Shown: in pieces, positions 5,290 through 12,382 of the stretch
Layout: each line of letters begins with the position of its first letter
How positions within the stretch are numbered: position 1 is the first letter of the stretch
NCBI GenBank assembly: GCA_003105245.1
Contig: PQAI01000275.1
Coordinates: 1 to 14,139 of the forward strand
From: Betaproteobacteria bacterium
Lineage (GTDB): Bacteria; Pseudomonadota; Gammaproteobacteria; Burkholderiales; Usitatibacteraceae
Length of the DNA stretch: 14,139 nt
Reading direction: 5' to 3'
Made by a program: the position numbers and the translations under genes
The notes under the pieces: model-generated
What the model was told of the DNA's origin: nothing
Databases searched by the model: none
What the model saw: only the letters and a program-made list of their open reading frames with translations

Positions 5290-7599
5290 GTGGGCGTGAA
5301 CCTCGACGACTGTCGCGAGCTGCTGGAAGACCTGGGCCCGCACGCGGCCGAGGTGCTGCGCGCCTCCTGGCAGGAGGCCTCGCGCGCCCTCTCGCCGCGC
5401 GGCCTCGACGCCTACCTCGAGGGCGCGCGGTCCCTGCACGCGCTGGGCCGCGGCCCGGAAGTCGTCTCCGCCTTCATCCTCGGCGCCCCCGCCGTGGCCC
5501 GCGAGGTGGGCGAGGAGGCGCTCTCCGAAATGCTGCGCGCCTCGCTCTCGCTCGCCTCGAAGACGAGCGGCGGGGTGATCGCGCTCGCCTTCTCCGCGGC
5601 CCCGACGGCGGCGCGCCGGCTCGCGGACCCCGAGCTCTTCCGCGGCTGGCTCGAACTCCTGGCGCAGCTGGTCGCGCAGGCCCCGCGCGGCGTGCGGCCG
5701 ATGCTCGAGAACATGGACCGGCTGCTGGCCGTGCTCACGCTGGGGGGCCTTCGGCGCTGGGCGCTGTGGGGCGCGCGGGCGCACGCCACCGACTTCGCCG
5801 CCCAGGAACGCTACTTCGGGCTCACGAGCCCCGAGGCGCTCTCGATCCTGCAGAAGGAGCGCAAGGGCACGCTCCTCGTCGACGTCCACCGACGGCTCTC
5901 GATGTACCTGCGCGCATTGTGGGGGCGGGAGTTCTGGTTGCGCCCCGCCGCGGGCGAAGGGGAAGCCGCGCGCCCCTTCATCGCCGACTTCACCATCCAC
6001 CTGCCGGACGCGCTCGACGACGCGCCGGAAGCGGCCGGGCCGGACCTCTACCGCGCCATGGCCGCGCACGCCGCCGCCCACCTCGCGTACACGCGCGAGG
6101 CGATGTCGGCCGAGGGGCTCACGCCCCTGCAGATGGCGGCCATCGGCGTGATGGAGGACGCGCGCGTGGAGGCGCTCGCCGCGCGCGACTTCCCGGGCCT
6201 CGCCGCCATCTGGCGGCGCCTGCACCGCGCCACCCCTTCGGACGACGCGGGCGTGGGCGCCCTCCTCGGCCGCGTGGCGCGCGCGCTCGCCGATCCCGCC
6301 TACGAGGACCCGCACCCGGCCGTTTCCGCCGCCCGGCGACGTTGGACCGAAAGCGCATTGCCCCTCGAGTCCAACCGCGTATCTTGGGACGAGGGCGTCA
6401 CGCTGGCGCACGACCTCGCGCGAGCGCGGCTCGCCTTCCACCCGCGCGAGGACCGGGCCGACGTGGCCTATCGCGACGACAACCGCTACCTCTGGGAATT
6501 CGACGAGGCCGACGCCGTCGGGGCCACCCCCTGGCAGGAGCGGCAGGTGCGCCGGCGCGTGAGCCTCATGGAGTTCGTGAACGAGACCGAGGTCGAGGGC
6601 GCCGGCGACGACGCCCAGGAGATCTGGACCCTCCCCACGGAGCTCTTCCCCTACGAGGACCACGGCCACAGCTACAACGAGCGCGAGGGCCGCCCGCCGG
6701 CGCCGGAGCCCGTTCGCTACCCCGAGTGGGACTACCGCCTCCAGGTCGACCGGCCCGACTGGTGCACGGTGCTCGAGGGCCAGGCGGCATCCGGCGACGC
6801 GGCGAAGATCGATGCCCTGGTGGCGGCCAACCGGCCGCTGGCCGAGAGGCTGAGGCGCCTCATCGAGGCCTTGCACCCCGAGGGGGTGCAGCGGCTTCGC
6901 CGCCAGGAGGAAGGCGACGACCTCGACCTCGAGGCGGCGGTGCGCGCCATGGTGGACCTTCGCCTGGGCGCCACTCCCGACACGCGGGTGCACCGGCGCT
7001 CGGTCCGGCGCGAGCGCGACCTCGCCATCCTCTTCCTGCTCGACCTCTCGCAGTCGACCAACGAGCGCGTGCGCGGGGCCGACTCGACGGTGCTGGACCT
7101 CACGCGCGAGGCCACGGCGCTCCTCGCCGACGCGATGGCGAAGCTGGGCGACCCCTTCGCCATCCACGGCTTCTGCTCCAACGGCCGGCAGGAGGTCGAC
7201 TACACCCGCTTCAAGGACTTCGCCGAGCCCCACGGCGAAGCCAGCAAGGCGAGGCTCGCGGCCATGAGGGGCGAGCTCTCCACGCGAATGGGGGCGGCCA
7301 TGCGCCACGCCGGCGCGGTCCTCGCCCGCCGCCCCGAGAGGAAGCGGCTGCTGGTCGTGCTCACCGACGGGGCGCCGTCGGACGTCGACGTGCGCGACCC
7401 CCAGTACCTGCGGGCCGACGCGAGGAAGGCCGTGGAGTCGCTCGCCCGCGAAGGCGTGGCCGCCTTCTGCGTGAGCCTGGACCCGGCCGCCGACGACTAC
7501 GTCTCGCGCATCTTCGGCGCCGGGCGCTACGCCGTGGTCGACCGCGTCGAGCGCCTGCCGGAGCGCCTGCCGCTCCTCACCCTGGGGCTGCTGCGCTGA
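5290..7599 (+). CDS. cbbO: Rubisco activase von Willebrand A adaptor subunit
   Basis: CbbO is the adaptor that links the CbbQ hexamer to Rubisco and directs remodelling of inhibited active sites. The 769-residue protein has a long, mainly helical N-terminal region, a middle stretch with the YPEWDY signature (477-482) typical of CbbO/NorD proteins, and a C-terminal von Willebrand A domain. The metal-ion-dependent adhesion site is intact in its first element, Asp585-Leu-Ser-Gln-Ser589, and a later LTDG with Asp693 provides the usual acidic residue. In characterised CbbO, the MIDAS aspartate is needed for binding Rubisco. The start is GTG with a GGAGAG ribosome-binding site about eight bases upstream. 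The frame is uninterrupted and full length. Confidence 0.92.
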   Translation: MGVNLDDCRELLEDLGPHAAEVLRASWQEASRALSPRGLDAYLEGARSLHALGRGPEVVSAFILGAPAVAREVGEEALSEMLRASLSLASKTSGGVIALAFSAAPTAARRLADPELFRGWLELLAQLVAQAPRGVRPMLENMDRLLAVLTLGGLRRWALWGARAHATDFAAQERYFGLTSPEALSILQKERKGTLLVDVHRRLSMYLRALWGREFWLRPAAGEGEAARPFIADFTIHLPDALDDAPEAAGPDLYRAMAAHAAAHLAYTREAMSAEGLTPLQMAAIGVMEDARVEALAARDFPGLAAIWRRLHRATPSDDAGVGALLGRVARALADPAYEDPHPAVSAARRRWTESALPLESNRVSWDEGVTLAHDLARARLAFHPREDRADVAYRDDNRYLWEFDEADAVGATPWQERQVRRRVSLMEFVNETEVEGAGDDAQEIWTLPTELFPYEDHGHSYNEREGRPPAPEPVRYPEWDYRLQVDRPDWCTVLEGQAASGDAAKIDALVAANRPLAERLRRLIEALHPEGVQRLRRQEEGDDLDLEAAVRAMVDLRLGATPDTRVHRRSVRRERDLAILFLLDLSQSTNERVRGADSTVLDLTREATALLADAMAKLGDPFAIHGFCSNGRQEVDYTRFKDFAEPHGEASKARLAAMRGELSTRMGAAMRHAGAVLARRPERKRLLVVLTDGAPSDVDVRDPQYLRADARKAVESLAREGVAAFCVSLDPAADDYVSRIFGAGRYAVVDRVERLPERLPLLTLGLLR

Positions 7600-7620
7600 T
7601 GCCCCCCGAGGATCATCTTC

Positions 7621-7665
7621 ACCTTATGAAAACGATAAAGAAGCGTGACTGTCCCTTATGACAGC
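7621..7665. promoter_or_regulatory. CbbR operator region upstream of cbbL
   Basis: ACCTTATGAAAACGATAA (7621-7638) differs at one base in 18 from the copy before cbbQ and keeps the perfect TTAT-N7-ATAA dyad. TGA-N7-TTA lies at 7646-7658, and a second CCTTATGACAGC begins 32 bases after the first (7654). The downstream site also sits in an inverted repeat of its own, CTGTC (7649-7653) and GACAG (7660-7664). Position and spacing match the cbbQ copy base for base. Confidence 0.8.
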
Positions 7666-7678
7666 AAGCGCTTAAATT
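7650..7678 (+). promoter_or_regulatory. Probable cbbLS operon promoter
   Basis: The -10-like TAAATT (7673-7678) lies at the same offset from the operator as the TAGATT before cbbQ. The hexamer 17 bases upstream (TGTCCC, 7650-7655) is a very poor -35, as expected for a promoter that needs an activator. The predicted start would leave a leader of about 28 bases before the cbbL ATG. Confidence 0.55.
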
Positions 7679-7712
7679 GGACCCGTACCGACCCGACGAC
7701 GAGGAAACGACC

Positions 7713-9140
7713 ATGAAGCCAGCCGCCAAGGCCTACAGCGCCGGCGTGAAGGAATACCGCCACACGTACTGGGAGCCCCACTACGAGGTGAAGGACACCG
7801 ACCTCCTCGCCTGCTTCAAGATCACGCCGCAGCCGGGCGTGGACCGGGAGGAGGCCGCCGCCGCGGTCGCCGCCGAGTCCTCCACCGGCACCTGGACCAC
7901 CGTGTGGACCGACCTCCTCACGGACCTGGACCACTACAAGGGCCGCGCCTACCGCATCGAGGACGTTCCCGGCGACGACACCTGCTTCTACGCCTTCATC
8001 GCCTACCCCATCGACCTCTTCGAGGAGGGCTCGGTGGTGAACGTCTTCACCTCGCTCGTGGGCAACGTCTTCGGCTTCAAGGCCATCCGGGCGCTGCGCC
8101 TGGAGGACGTGCGCTTCCCCATCGCCTACGTGATGACCTGCGGCGGCCCGCCCAACGGCATCCAGGTCGAGCGCGACAAGATGGACAAGTACGGCCGTCC
8201 GCTGCTGGGCTGCACCATCAAGCCCAAGCTGGGACTCTCGGCCAAGAACTACGGCCGCGCGGTCTACGAGTGCCTGCGGGGGGGCCTGGACTTCACGAAG
8301 GACGACGAGAACGTGAACTCGCAGCCCTTCATGCGCTGGCGCGACCGCTTCTCGTTCGTGGCGGAGGCCATCCGCAAGGCCGAGGCCGAGACCGGGGAGA
8401 AGAAGGGGCACTACCTCAACGTCACCGCGCCGACCCCCGAGGAGATGTACAAGCGCGCCGAGTACGCCAAGGAGCTCGGCATGCCGATCATCATGCACGA
8501 CTTCCTCACCGGCGGCTTCTGCGCCAACACGGGGCTGGCCAACTGGTGCCGCGACAACGGCATGCTGCTGCACATCCACCGCGCCATGCACGCCGTGATC
8601 GACCGCAACCCGCACCACGGCATCCACTTCCGCGTGCTCACCAAGGCGCTGCGCCTTTCCGGCGGCGACCACCTGCACACCGGCACCGTGGTGGGCAAGC
8701 TCGAGGGCGACCGCCAGTCGACGCTCGGCTGGATCGACCTGCTTCGCGAGAGATACGTGAAGGAGGACCGCTCGCGCGGCATCTTCTTCGACCAGGACTG
8801 GGGCTCGATGCCCGGCGCCTTCGCCGTGGCCTCCGGCGGCATCCACGTCTGGCACATGCCGGCCCTGCTCGCCATCTTCGGCGACGACGCCGTGTTCCAG
8901 TTCGGCGGCGGGACTCTCGGCCACCCCTGGGGCAACGCGGCCGGCGCCGCGGCCAACCGCGTGGCGCTGGAAGCCTGCGTCGAGGCGAGGAACGCCGGGC
9001 GCCAGGTCGAGAAGGAAGGCAAGGAGATCCTCACCCAGGCCGCGAAGTCGAGCCCCGAGCTCAAGATCGCGATGGAGACCTGGAAGGAGATCAAGTTCGA
9101 ATTCGACGTCGTCGACAAGCTCGACGTCGCCCACGCCTGA
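7713..9140 (+). CDS. cbbL: Ribulose-1,5-bisphosphate carboxylase/oxygenase large subunit, form IA
   Basis: The catalytic subunit of Rubisco fixes CO2 onto ribulose-1,5-bisphosphate to give two 3-phosphoglycerates. The 475-residue protein is full length and nearly invariant in its signature regions. These include the Lys170 segment TIKPKLGLS, the carbamylated Lys196 in DFTKDDEN (equivalent to Lys201 of the spinach enzyme), HIHRAMHA, and loop-6 Lys329 in GKLEGDR (equivalent to Lys334). The sequence resembles form IA enzymes of chemolithoautotrophs. I chose ATG 7713, with GAGGAAACG just upstream, over a TTG at 7677 that falls inside the promoter. It is the first gene of the cbbLS-cbbY-fbp-prk-tkt series. 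No carboxysome genes are in view, and the adjacent CbbQO suggests a free cytosolic enzyme. Confidence 0.98.
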   Translation: MKPAAKAYSAGVKEYRHTYWEPHYEVKDTDLLACFKITPQPGVDREEAAAAVAAESSTGTWTTVWTDLLTDLDHYKGRAYRIEDVPGDDTCFYAFIAYPIDLFEEGSVVNVFTSLVGNVFGFKAIRALRLEDVRFPIAYVMTCGGPPNGIQVERDKMDKYGRPLLGCTIKPKLGLSAKNYGRAVYECLRGGLDFTKDDENVNSQPFMRWRDRFSFVAEAIRKAEAETGEKKGHYLNVTAPTPEEMYKRAEYAKELGMPIIMHDFLTGGFCANTGLANWCRDNGMLLHIHRAMHAVIDRNPHHGIHFRVLTKALRLSGGDHLHTGTVVGKLEGDRQSTLGWIDLLRERYVKEDRSRGIFFDQDWGSMPGAFAVASGGIHVWHMPALLAIFGDDAVFQFGGGTLGHPWGNAAGAAANRVALEACVEARNAGRQVEKEGKEILTQAAKSSPELKIAMETWKEIKFEFDVVDKLDVAHA

Positions 9141-9157
9141 CAAGGGAAGGACACCCC

Positions 9158-9514
9158 ATGAGCACGATGCAGGACTACCACTCGAGGCTGTCGGATCCCG
9201 CCAGCCGCAAGTTCGGCACCTTCTCCTACCTGCCGCCGATGTCGGCGGAGGCGATCCGCAGGCAGGTGCACTTCCTGATCTCCCAGGGCTGGTCGCCGGC
9301 CATCGAGCACACCGAGCCGCAGCACACGGTGGGCTCCTTCTGGTACATGTGGAAGCTGCCGATGTTCGGCGAGACGAGCGTCGAGAAGGTGCTCGCCGAG
9401 GCCGAGGCCTGCCACAAGGCCAACCCCGGCAACCACGTGCGCCTCGTGGGCTACGACAAGCTGCGGCAGACGCAGGGCGCGGCCATGGTGATCTACCGCG
9501 GCAAGGCCGTGTGA
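9158..9514 (+). CDS. cbbS: Ribulose-1,5-bisphosphate carboxylase small subunit, IAq type
   Basis: This 118-residue small subunit assembles with CbbL as L8S8. Clear family signatures are TFSYLPPM (21-28), [20 protein letters not shown] and a C-terminal VIYRGKAV. Between Arg10-Leu11 and Phe19 there is a short stretch, SDPASR (12-17). As I remember them, carboxysomal form IAc subunits lack it, and Badger and Bek described a six-residue insert of this kind as a mark of form IAq. ATG 9158 follows AAGGGAAGG with an eight-base gap, 17 bases after cbbL. The stop overlaps the next start as TGATG, coupling its translation to cbbY. Confidence 0.97.
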   Translation: MSTMQDYHSRLSDPASRKFGTFSYLPPMSAEAIRRQVHFLISQGWSPAIEHTEPQHTVGSFWYMWKLPMFGETSVEKVLAEAEACHKANPGNHVRLVGYDKLRQTQGAAMVIYRGKAV

Positions 9515-10287
9515 TGACCCTCTCGGCCCTGCTCTTCGACGTCGACGGCACGCTCGCCGACACCGAGGAGACCCACCGCCAGGCCTTCAACGCGGCCTTC
9601 CTCGAGTTCCGCCTGCCCTACGAGTGGAGCCGGGACCGCTACGAGGAGCTGCTGAAGGTCTCCGGCGGCAAGGAGCGCCTGGCGCACTTCTTCGAGGGCC
9701 TTCCGGTCTCGCGCGAGGAGCGCGCGCGCCTGCTCGCCAACGTCTCCGGCCTGCACCGCGTGAAGACCGAGCGCTACGCGGAGCTGGTCGCGAGCGGCGG
9801 GTCGCCGCTTCGCCCCGGCATCCGGCGCCTCGTCGAGGAGGCGCTCGCGGCCGGGATCCGCGTGGGCATCGCCTCGACGACGACTTCCGCCAACGTCGCC
9901 GCCCTCCTCGACGCCGAGCTGGGCCGCAACGCCCACAAGCGCTTCGCCGTGATCGCCTGCGGCGACGTGGTGCCGGCCAAGAAGCCCGCGCCCGACATCT
10001 ACCACCTCGCGCTCTCGACGCTGGGCCTGGGCCCGGCCAACGCCGTGGCCTTCGAGGATTCCGCCAACGGCCTCGCGGCCGCCAAGGCCGCGGGGCTCTA
10101 CACCGTGGTGACGCCCACGCGCTGGACGGCGTTCCAGGACTTCGGCGAGGCCGACCTGACGCTCCCGCACCTGGGAGACCCCGACCACCCGCTGGACTCC
10201 GTGTCGGCCGGCCGCGTGGGCGGAGCCTTCCTCACGCTCGAGGCCCTGGCCCGGCTGCACGCGCGCGCGGCCGCGCGGGCCGCCTGA
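9514..10287 (+). CDS. cbbY: HAD phosphatase for Rubisco-inhibitory sugar bisphosphates
   Basis: This 257-residue haloacid dehalogenase-type phosphatase carries all four motifs. These are FDVDGTL with nucleophile Asp9 and acid/base Asp11, STTTS (121-125), a catalytic Lys in KKPAPDIY (156-163), and FEDSANG with Glu181-Asp182. The cap-domain GGKERL (51-56) and HRVKTERY (81-88) segments resemble the Rhodobacter CbbY closely. That enzyme dephosphorylates xylulose-1,5-bisphosphate, a misfire product that locks Rubisco. This distinguishes it from CbbZ (phosphoglycolate phosphatase), although both are HAD proteins and activity on other phosphates cannot be excluded. The start codon shares one base with the cbbS stop, so expression should track Rubisco. 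The last 25 or so residues are an Ala/Arg-rich tail. Confidence 0.88.
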   Translation: MTLSALLFDVDGTLADTEETHRQAFNAAFLEFRLPYEWSRDRYEELLKVSGGKERLAHFFEGLPVSREERARLLANVSGLHRVKTERYAELVASGGSPLRPGIRRLVEEALAAGIRVGIASTTTSANVAALLDAELGRNAHKRFAVIACGDVVPAKKPAPDIYHLALSTLGLGPANAVAFEDSANGLAAAKAAGLYTVVTPTRWTAFQDFGEADLTLPHLGDPDHPLDSVSAGRVGGAFLTLEALARLHARAAARAA

Positions 10288-10351
10288 GCGCGGAGCCGGC
10301 GAAAACGACAAGGACGAACGGGCAAGGTACCCGCAACCCCGGAGCGAGGCC

Positions 10352-11443
10352 ATGAGACAGACCATCCAGGTAGAGACGCGCCCCACCATCACGGAATTCC
10401 TGCTGCGCGAGCAGCGCAAGGCGACGGCGGCCACGGGCGCCTTCACGGCCGTGATCAACAACGTGCGCCTCGCCTGCAAGCGCATCGCGCACGCCGTGGG
10501 CCAGGGGGCGCTCTCGGGCGCCGTGGGAAGCGCCGGGACGCAGAACGTGCAGGGCGAGACGCAGGTCCAGCTCGACGTGCTCGCCGACGAGATCTTCGTG
10601 CGCACCAACGAGTGGAGCGGCACGCTCGCGGGCCTGGTGTCCGAGGAGCGCGAGGAGCCGGTGCAGATCCCCGAGGAGCACCCGCGCGGGCGCTACCTCC
10701 TCGTCTACGACCCGCTCGACGGCTCCTCCAACGTCGACGTGAACGTCTCGGTGGGCAGCATCTTCTCGGTGCTGCGCTGCCCCGACGGCGTCACGCAGCC
10801 CCGCGCCAGGGACTTCCTGCAGCCGGGCACGAGCCAGGTGGCCGCCGGCTACGCGATCTACGGCCCCACGACGATGCTCGTCCTCACGCTGGGCCGCGGC
10901 ACGCACGGCTTCACGCTCGACCGCAACATGGGGGAGTTCATCCTCACCCACCCGGACATGACGATCCCGGCCGCCACGCGCGAGTTCGCGATCAACGCCT
11001 CCAACGAGCGCTTCTGGGAGCCGCCCGTGCGCCGCTACGTCGCCGAGTGCGTGCAGGGCAAGGCCGGCCCGCGCGGCGCCGACTTCAACATGCGCTGGAT
11101 CGCCTCCATGGTGGCCGAGGTGCACCGCATCCTCGTGCGCGGCGGGCTCTTCATGTACCCGCGCGACACCAAGGACCCGTCCAAGCCGGGCCGGCTGCGC
11201 CTCATGTACGAGGCGAACCCGATGGCGATGATCGTCGAGCAGGCGGGGGGTGCCGCCTCCACGGGCCGCGGGCGCATCCTCGAGGTCGAGCCCACGTCGC
11301 TGCACCAGCGGGTGCCGGTGATCCTGGGCTCCCGCGACGAGGTCGCCCGCATCGAGTCCTACCACCGCGACCACGACTCGGGCGTCACGCCGCCGTCGGC
11401 GCCGCCGCTCTTCGGCGAGCGCTCCCTGTTCACGAAGGCCTGA
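10352..11443 (+). CDS. fbp: Fructose-1,6-bisphosphatase, class I
   Basis: It hydrolyses fructose-1,6-bisphosphate to fructose-6-phosphate in ribulose bisphosphate regeneration and gluconeogenesis. In a cbb operon it is often called cbbF. The 363-residue protein holds the metal-binding signature DPLDGSSN starting at Asp120, the [11 protein letters not shown] segment that provides upstream acidic ligands, and the substrate-binding [12 protein letters not shown] and [11 protein letters not shown] stretches. It is about 25 residues longer than typical class I enzymes because of a Pro-rich C-terminal extension ([15 protein letters not shown]). ATG 10352 has a GGAGCGAGG ribosome-binding site. The 64-base gap after cbbY holds no clear promoter or terminator. 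Sedoheptulose bisphosphatase activity is possible but is normally a property of class II enzymes. Confidence 0.95.
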   Translation: MRQTIQVETRPTITEFLLREQRKATAATGAFTAVINNVRLACKRIAHAVGQGALSGAVGSAGTQNVQGETQVQLDVLADEIFVRTNEWSGTLAGLVSEEREEPVQIPEEHPRGRYLLVYDPLDGSSNVDVNVSVGSIFSVLRCPDGVTQPRARDFLQPGTSQVAAGYAIYGPTTMLVLTLGRGTHGFTLDRNMGEFILTHPDMTIPAATREFAINASNERFWEPPVRRYVAECVQGKAGPRGADFNMRWIASMVAEVHRILVRGGLFMYPRDTKDPSKPGRLRLMYEANPMAMIVEQAGGAASTGRGRILEVEPTSLHQRVPVILGSRDEVARIESYHRDHDSGVTPPSAPPLFGERSLFTKA

Positions 11444-11459
11444 AGAAGGGAAATCCAGC

Positions 11460-12341
11460 ATGTCCGCCAAGCACCCCATCATCGCCATCACCGGCTCGTC
11501 CGGGGCCGGGACCACCTCGGTCATGCGCACCTTCGAGCAGATCTTCCGGCGCGAGGACGTGAACGCGGCCTTCATCGAGGGCGACAGCTTCCACCGCCAC
11601 GACCGCGCGGAGATGAAGGCGAAGATGGCCGAGGCCCTGGCCGCCGGCAACCGCCACTTCAGCCACTTCGGCGCCGAGTCCAACCTCTTCGCCGAGCTCG
11701 AGGCGCTCTTCCGCGAGTACGGCGAGACCGGGCGCGGCAAGCGCCGCAAGTACCTGCACGACGAGGGCGAGGCCGCCCCCTACAAGCAGTCGCCGGGCAC
11801 CTTCACGGCCTGGGAGGACCTTCCCGGGGACACCGACCTCCTCTTCTACGAGGGACTGCACGGGGCCGTGGTCGCCGACGGCGTCGACGTGGCGAAGCAC
11901 CCGGACCTGCTCATCGGCGTGGTGCCGGTGATCAACCTCGAGTGGATCCAGAAGCTGCACCGCGACCGCTCGATGCGCGGCTACTCGACGGAGGCCGTGA
12001 CCGACACGATCCTTCGCCGCATGCCCGACTACATCAACTACATCACGCCGCAGTTCTCGCGCACGCACATCAACTTCCAGCGCGTGCCCACGGTGGACAC
12101 CTCCAACCCCTTCGTCGCGCGCTTCATCCCGACGCCCGACGAGAGCTTCCTCGTCATCCGCTTCGCCAACCCGCGCGGCATCGACTTCCCGTACCTGCTC
12201 TCCATGCTGCACGACTCCTTCATGTCGCGCGCCAACACCATCGTGGTGCCCGGCGGCAAGATGGACCTCGCCATGCAGACCATCCTCACGCCGATGATCT
12301 GGCGCCTGATGGAGAGGAAGAAGCAGGCGGCGTCCCGCTAG
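11460..12341 (+). CDS. prk: Phosphoribulokinase, class I bacterial type
   Basis: It phosphorylates ribulose-5-phosphate with ATP to make the Rubisco substrate; in cbb operons it is also called cbbP. The 293-residue length fits the octameric class I enzyme. The P-loop GSSGAGTT lies at 12-19. Residue numbering coincides with the Rhodobacter sphaeroides enzyme: Asp42 and Asp169 are at the catalytic positions, His45, Arg49, Arg168 and Arg173 at ribulose-5-phosphate-binding positions, and Glu131 in the FYEGLHG stretch. All expected active-site residues are present. The bacterial class is usually activated by NADH and inhibited by AMP, but the sequence alone does not prove that here. The ATG follows AAGGGAAAT, only 16 bases after fbp, so the two are co-transcribed. 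Confidence 0.96.
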   Translation: MSAKHPIIAITGSSGAGTTSVMRTFEQIFRREDVNAAFIEGDSFHRHDRAEMKAKMAEALAAGNRHFSHFGAESNLFAELEALFREYGETGRGKRRKYLHDEGEAAPYKQSPGTFTAWEDLPGDTDLLFYEGLHGAVVADGVDVAKHPDLLIGVVPVINLEWIQKLHRDRSMRGYSTEAVTDTILRRMPDYINYITPQFSRTHINFQRVPTVDTSNPFVARFIPTPDESFLVIRFANPRGIDFPYLLSMLHDSFMSRANTIVVPGGKMDLAMQTILTPMIWRLMERKKQAASR

Positions 12342-12364
12342 AAGGCCCCCGCCCCCGCATCCGA

Positions 12365-12376
12365 TAAAATAGAGGT
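12365..12376 (+). promoter_or_regulatory. -10-like box and ribosome-binding site before tkt
   Basis: In the 41-base gap between prk and tkt, TAAAAT (12365-12370) matches the -10 consensus at five of six positions and is followed directly by AGAGGT (12371-12376), a plausible ribosome-binding site for ATG 12383. No -35 hexamer is recognisable 16-18 bases upstream. A secondary tkt promoter is possible, but co-transcription with prk is at least as likely. Confidence 0.3.
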
Positions 12377-12382
12377 CCCCCA

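Noticed and set aside
5251..7308. A 685-codon open frame on the minus strand opposite cbbO
   Set aside because: It is a compositional shadow of cbbO with no family resemblance. cbbO itself has intact signatures, a ribosome-binding site and operon context.
7677..7712. Upstream TTG start for cbbL that would add 12 residues
   Set aside because: The TTG overlaps the predicted -10 box and has no ribosome-binding site. ATG 7713 has GAGGAAACG and gives the usual N-terminus.
7656..9590. A 644-codon open frame on the minus strand opposite cbbLS
   Set aside because: It is antisense to the near-invariant CbbL and CbbS. Its sequence is Val/His/Arg/Gly-rich with no recognisable domain, as expected when a GC-rich gene leaves few stops on the other strand.
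10301..10311. GAAAACGACAA before fbp, similar to the right half of the CbbR dyad
   Set aside because: It lacks the TTAT left arm, the TGA-N7-TTA site and the second CCTTATG repeat, so it is more likely chance than a third operator.
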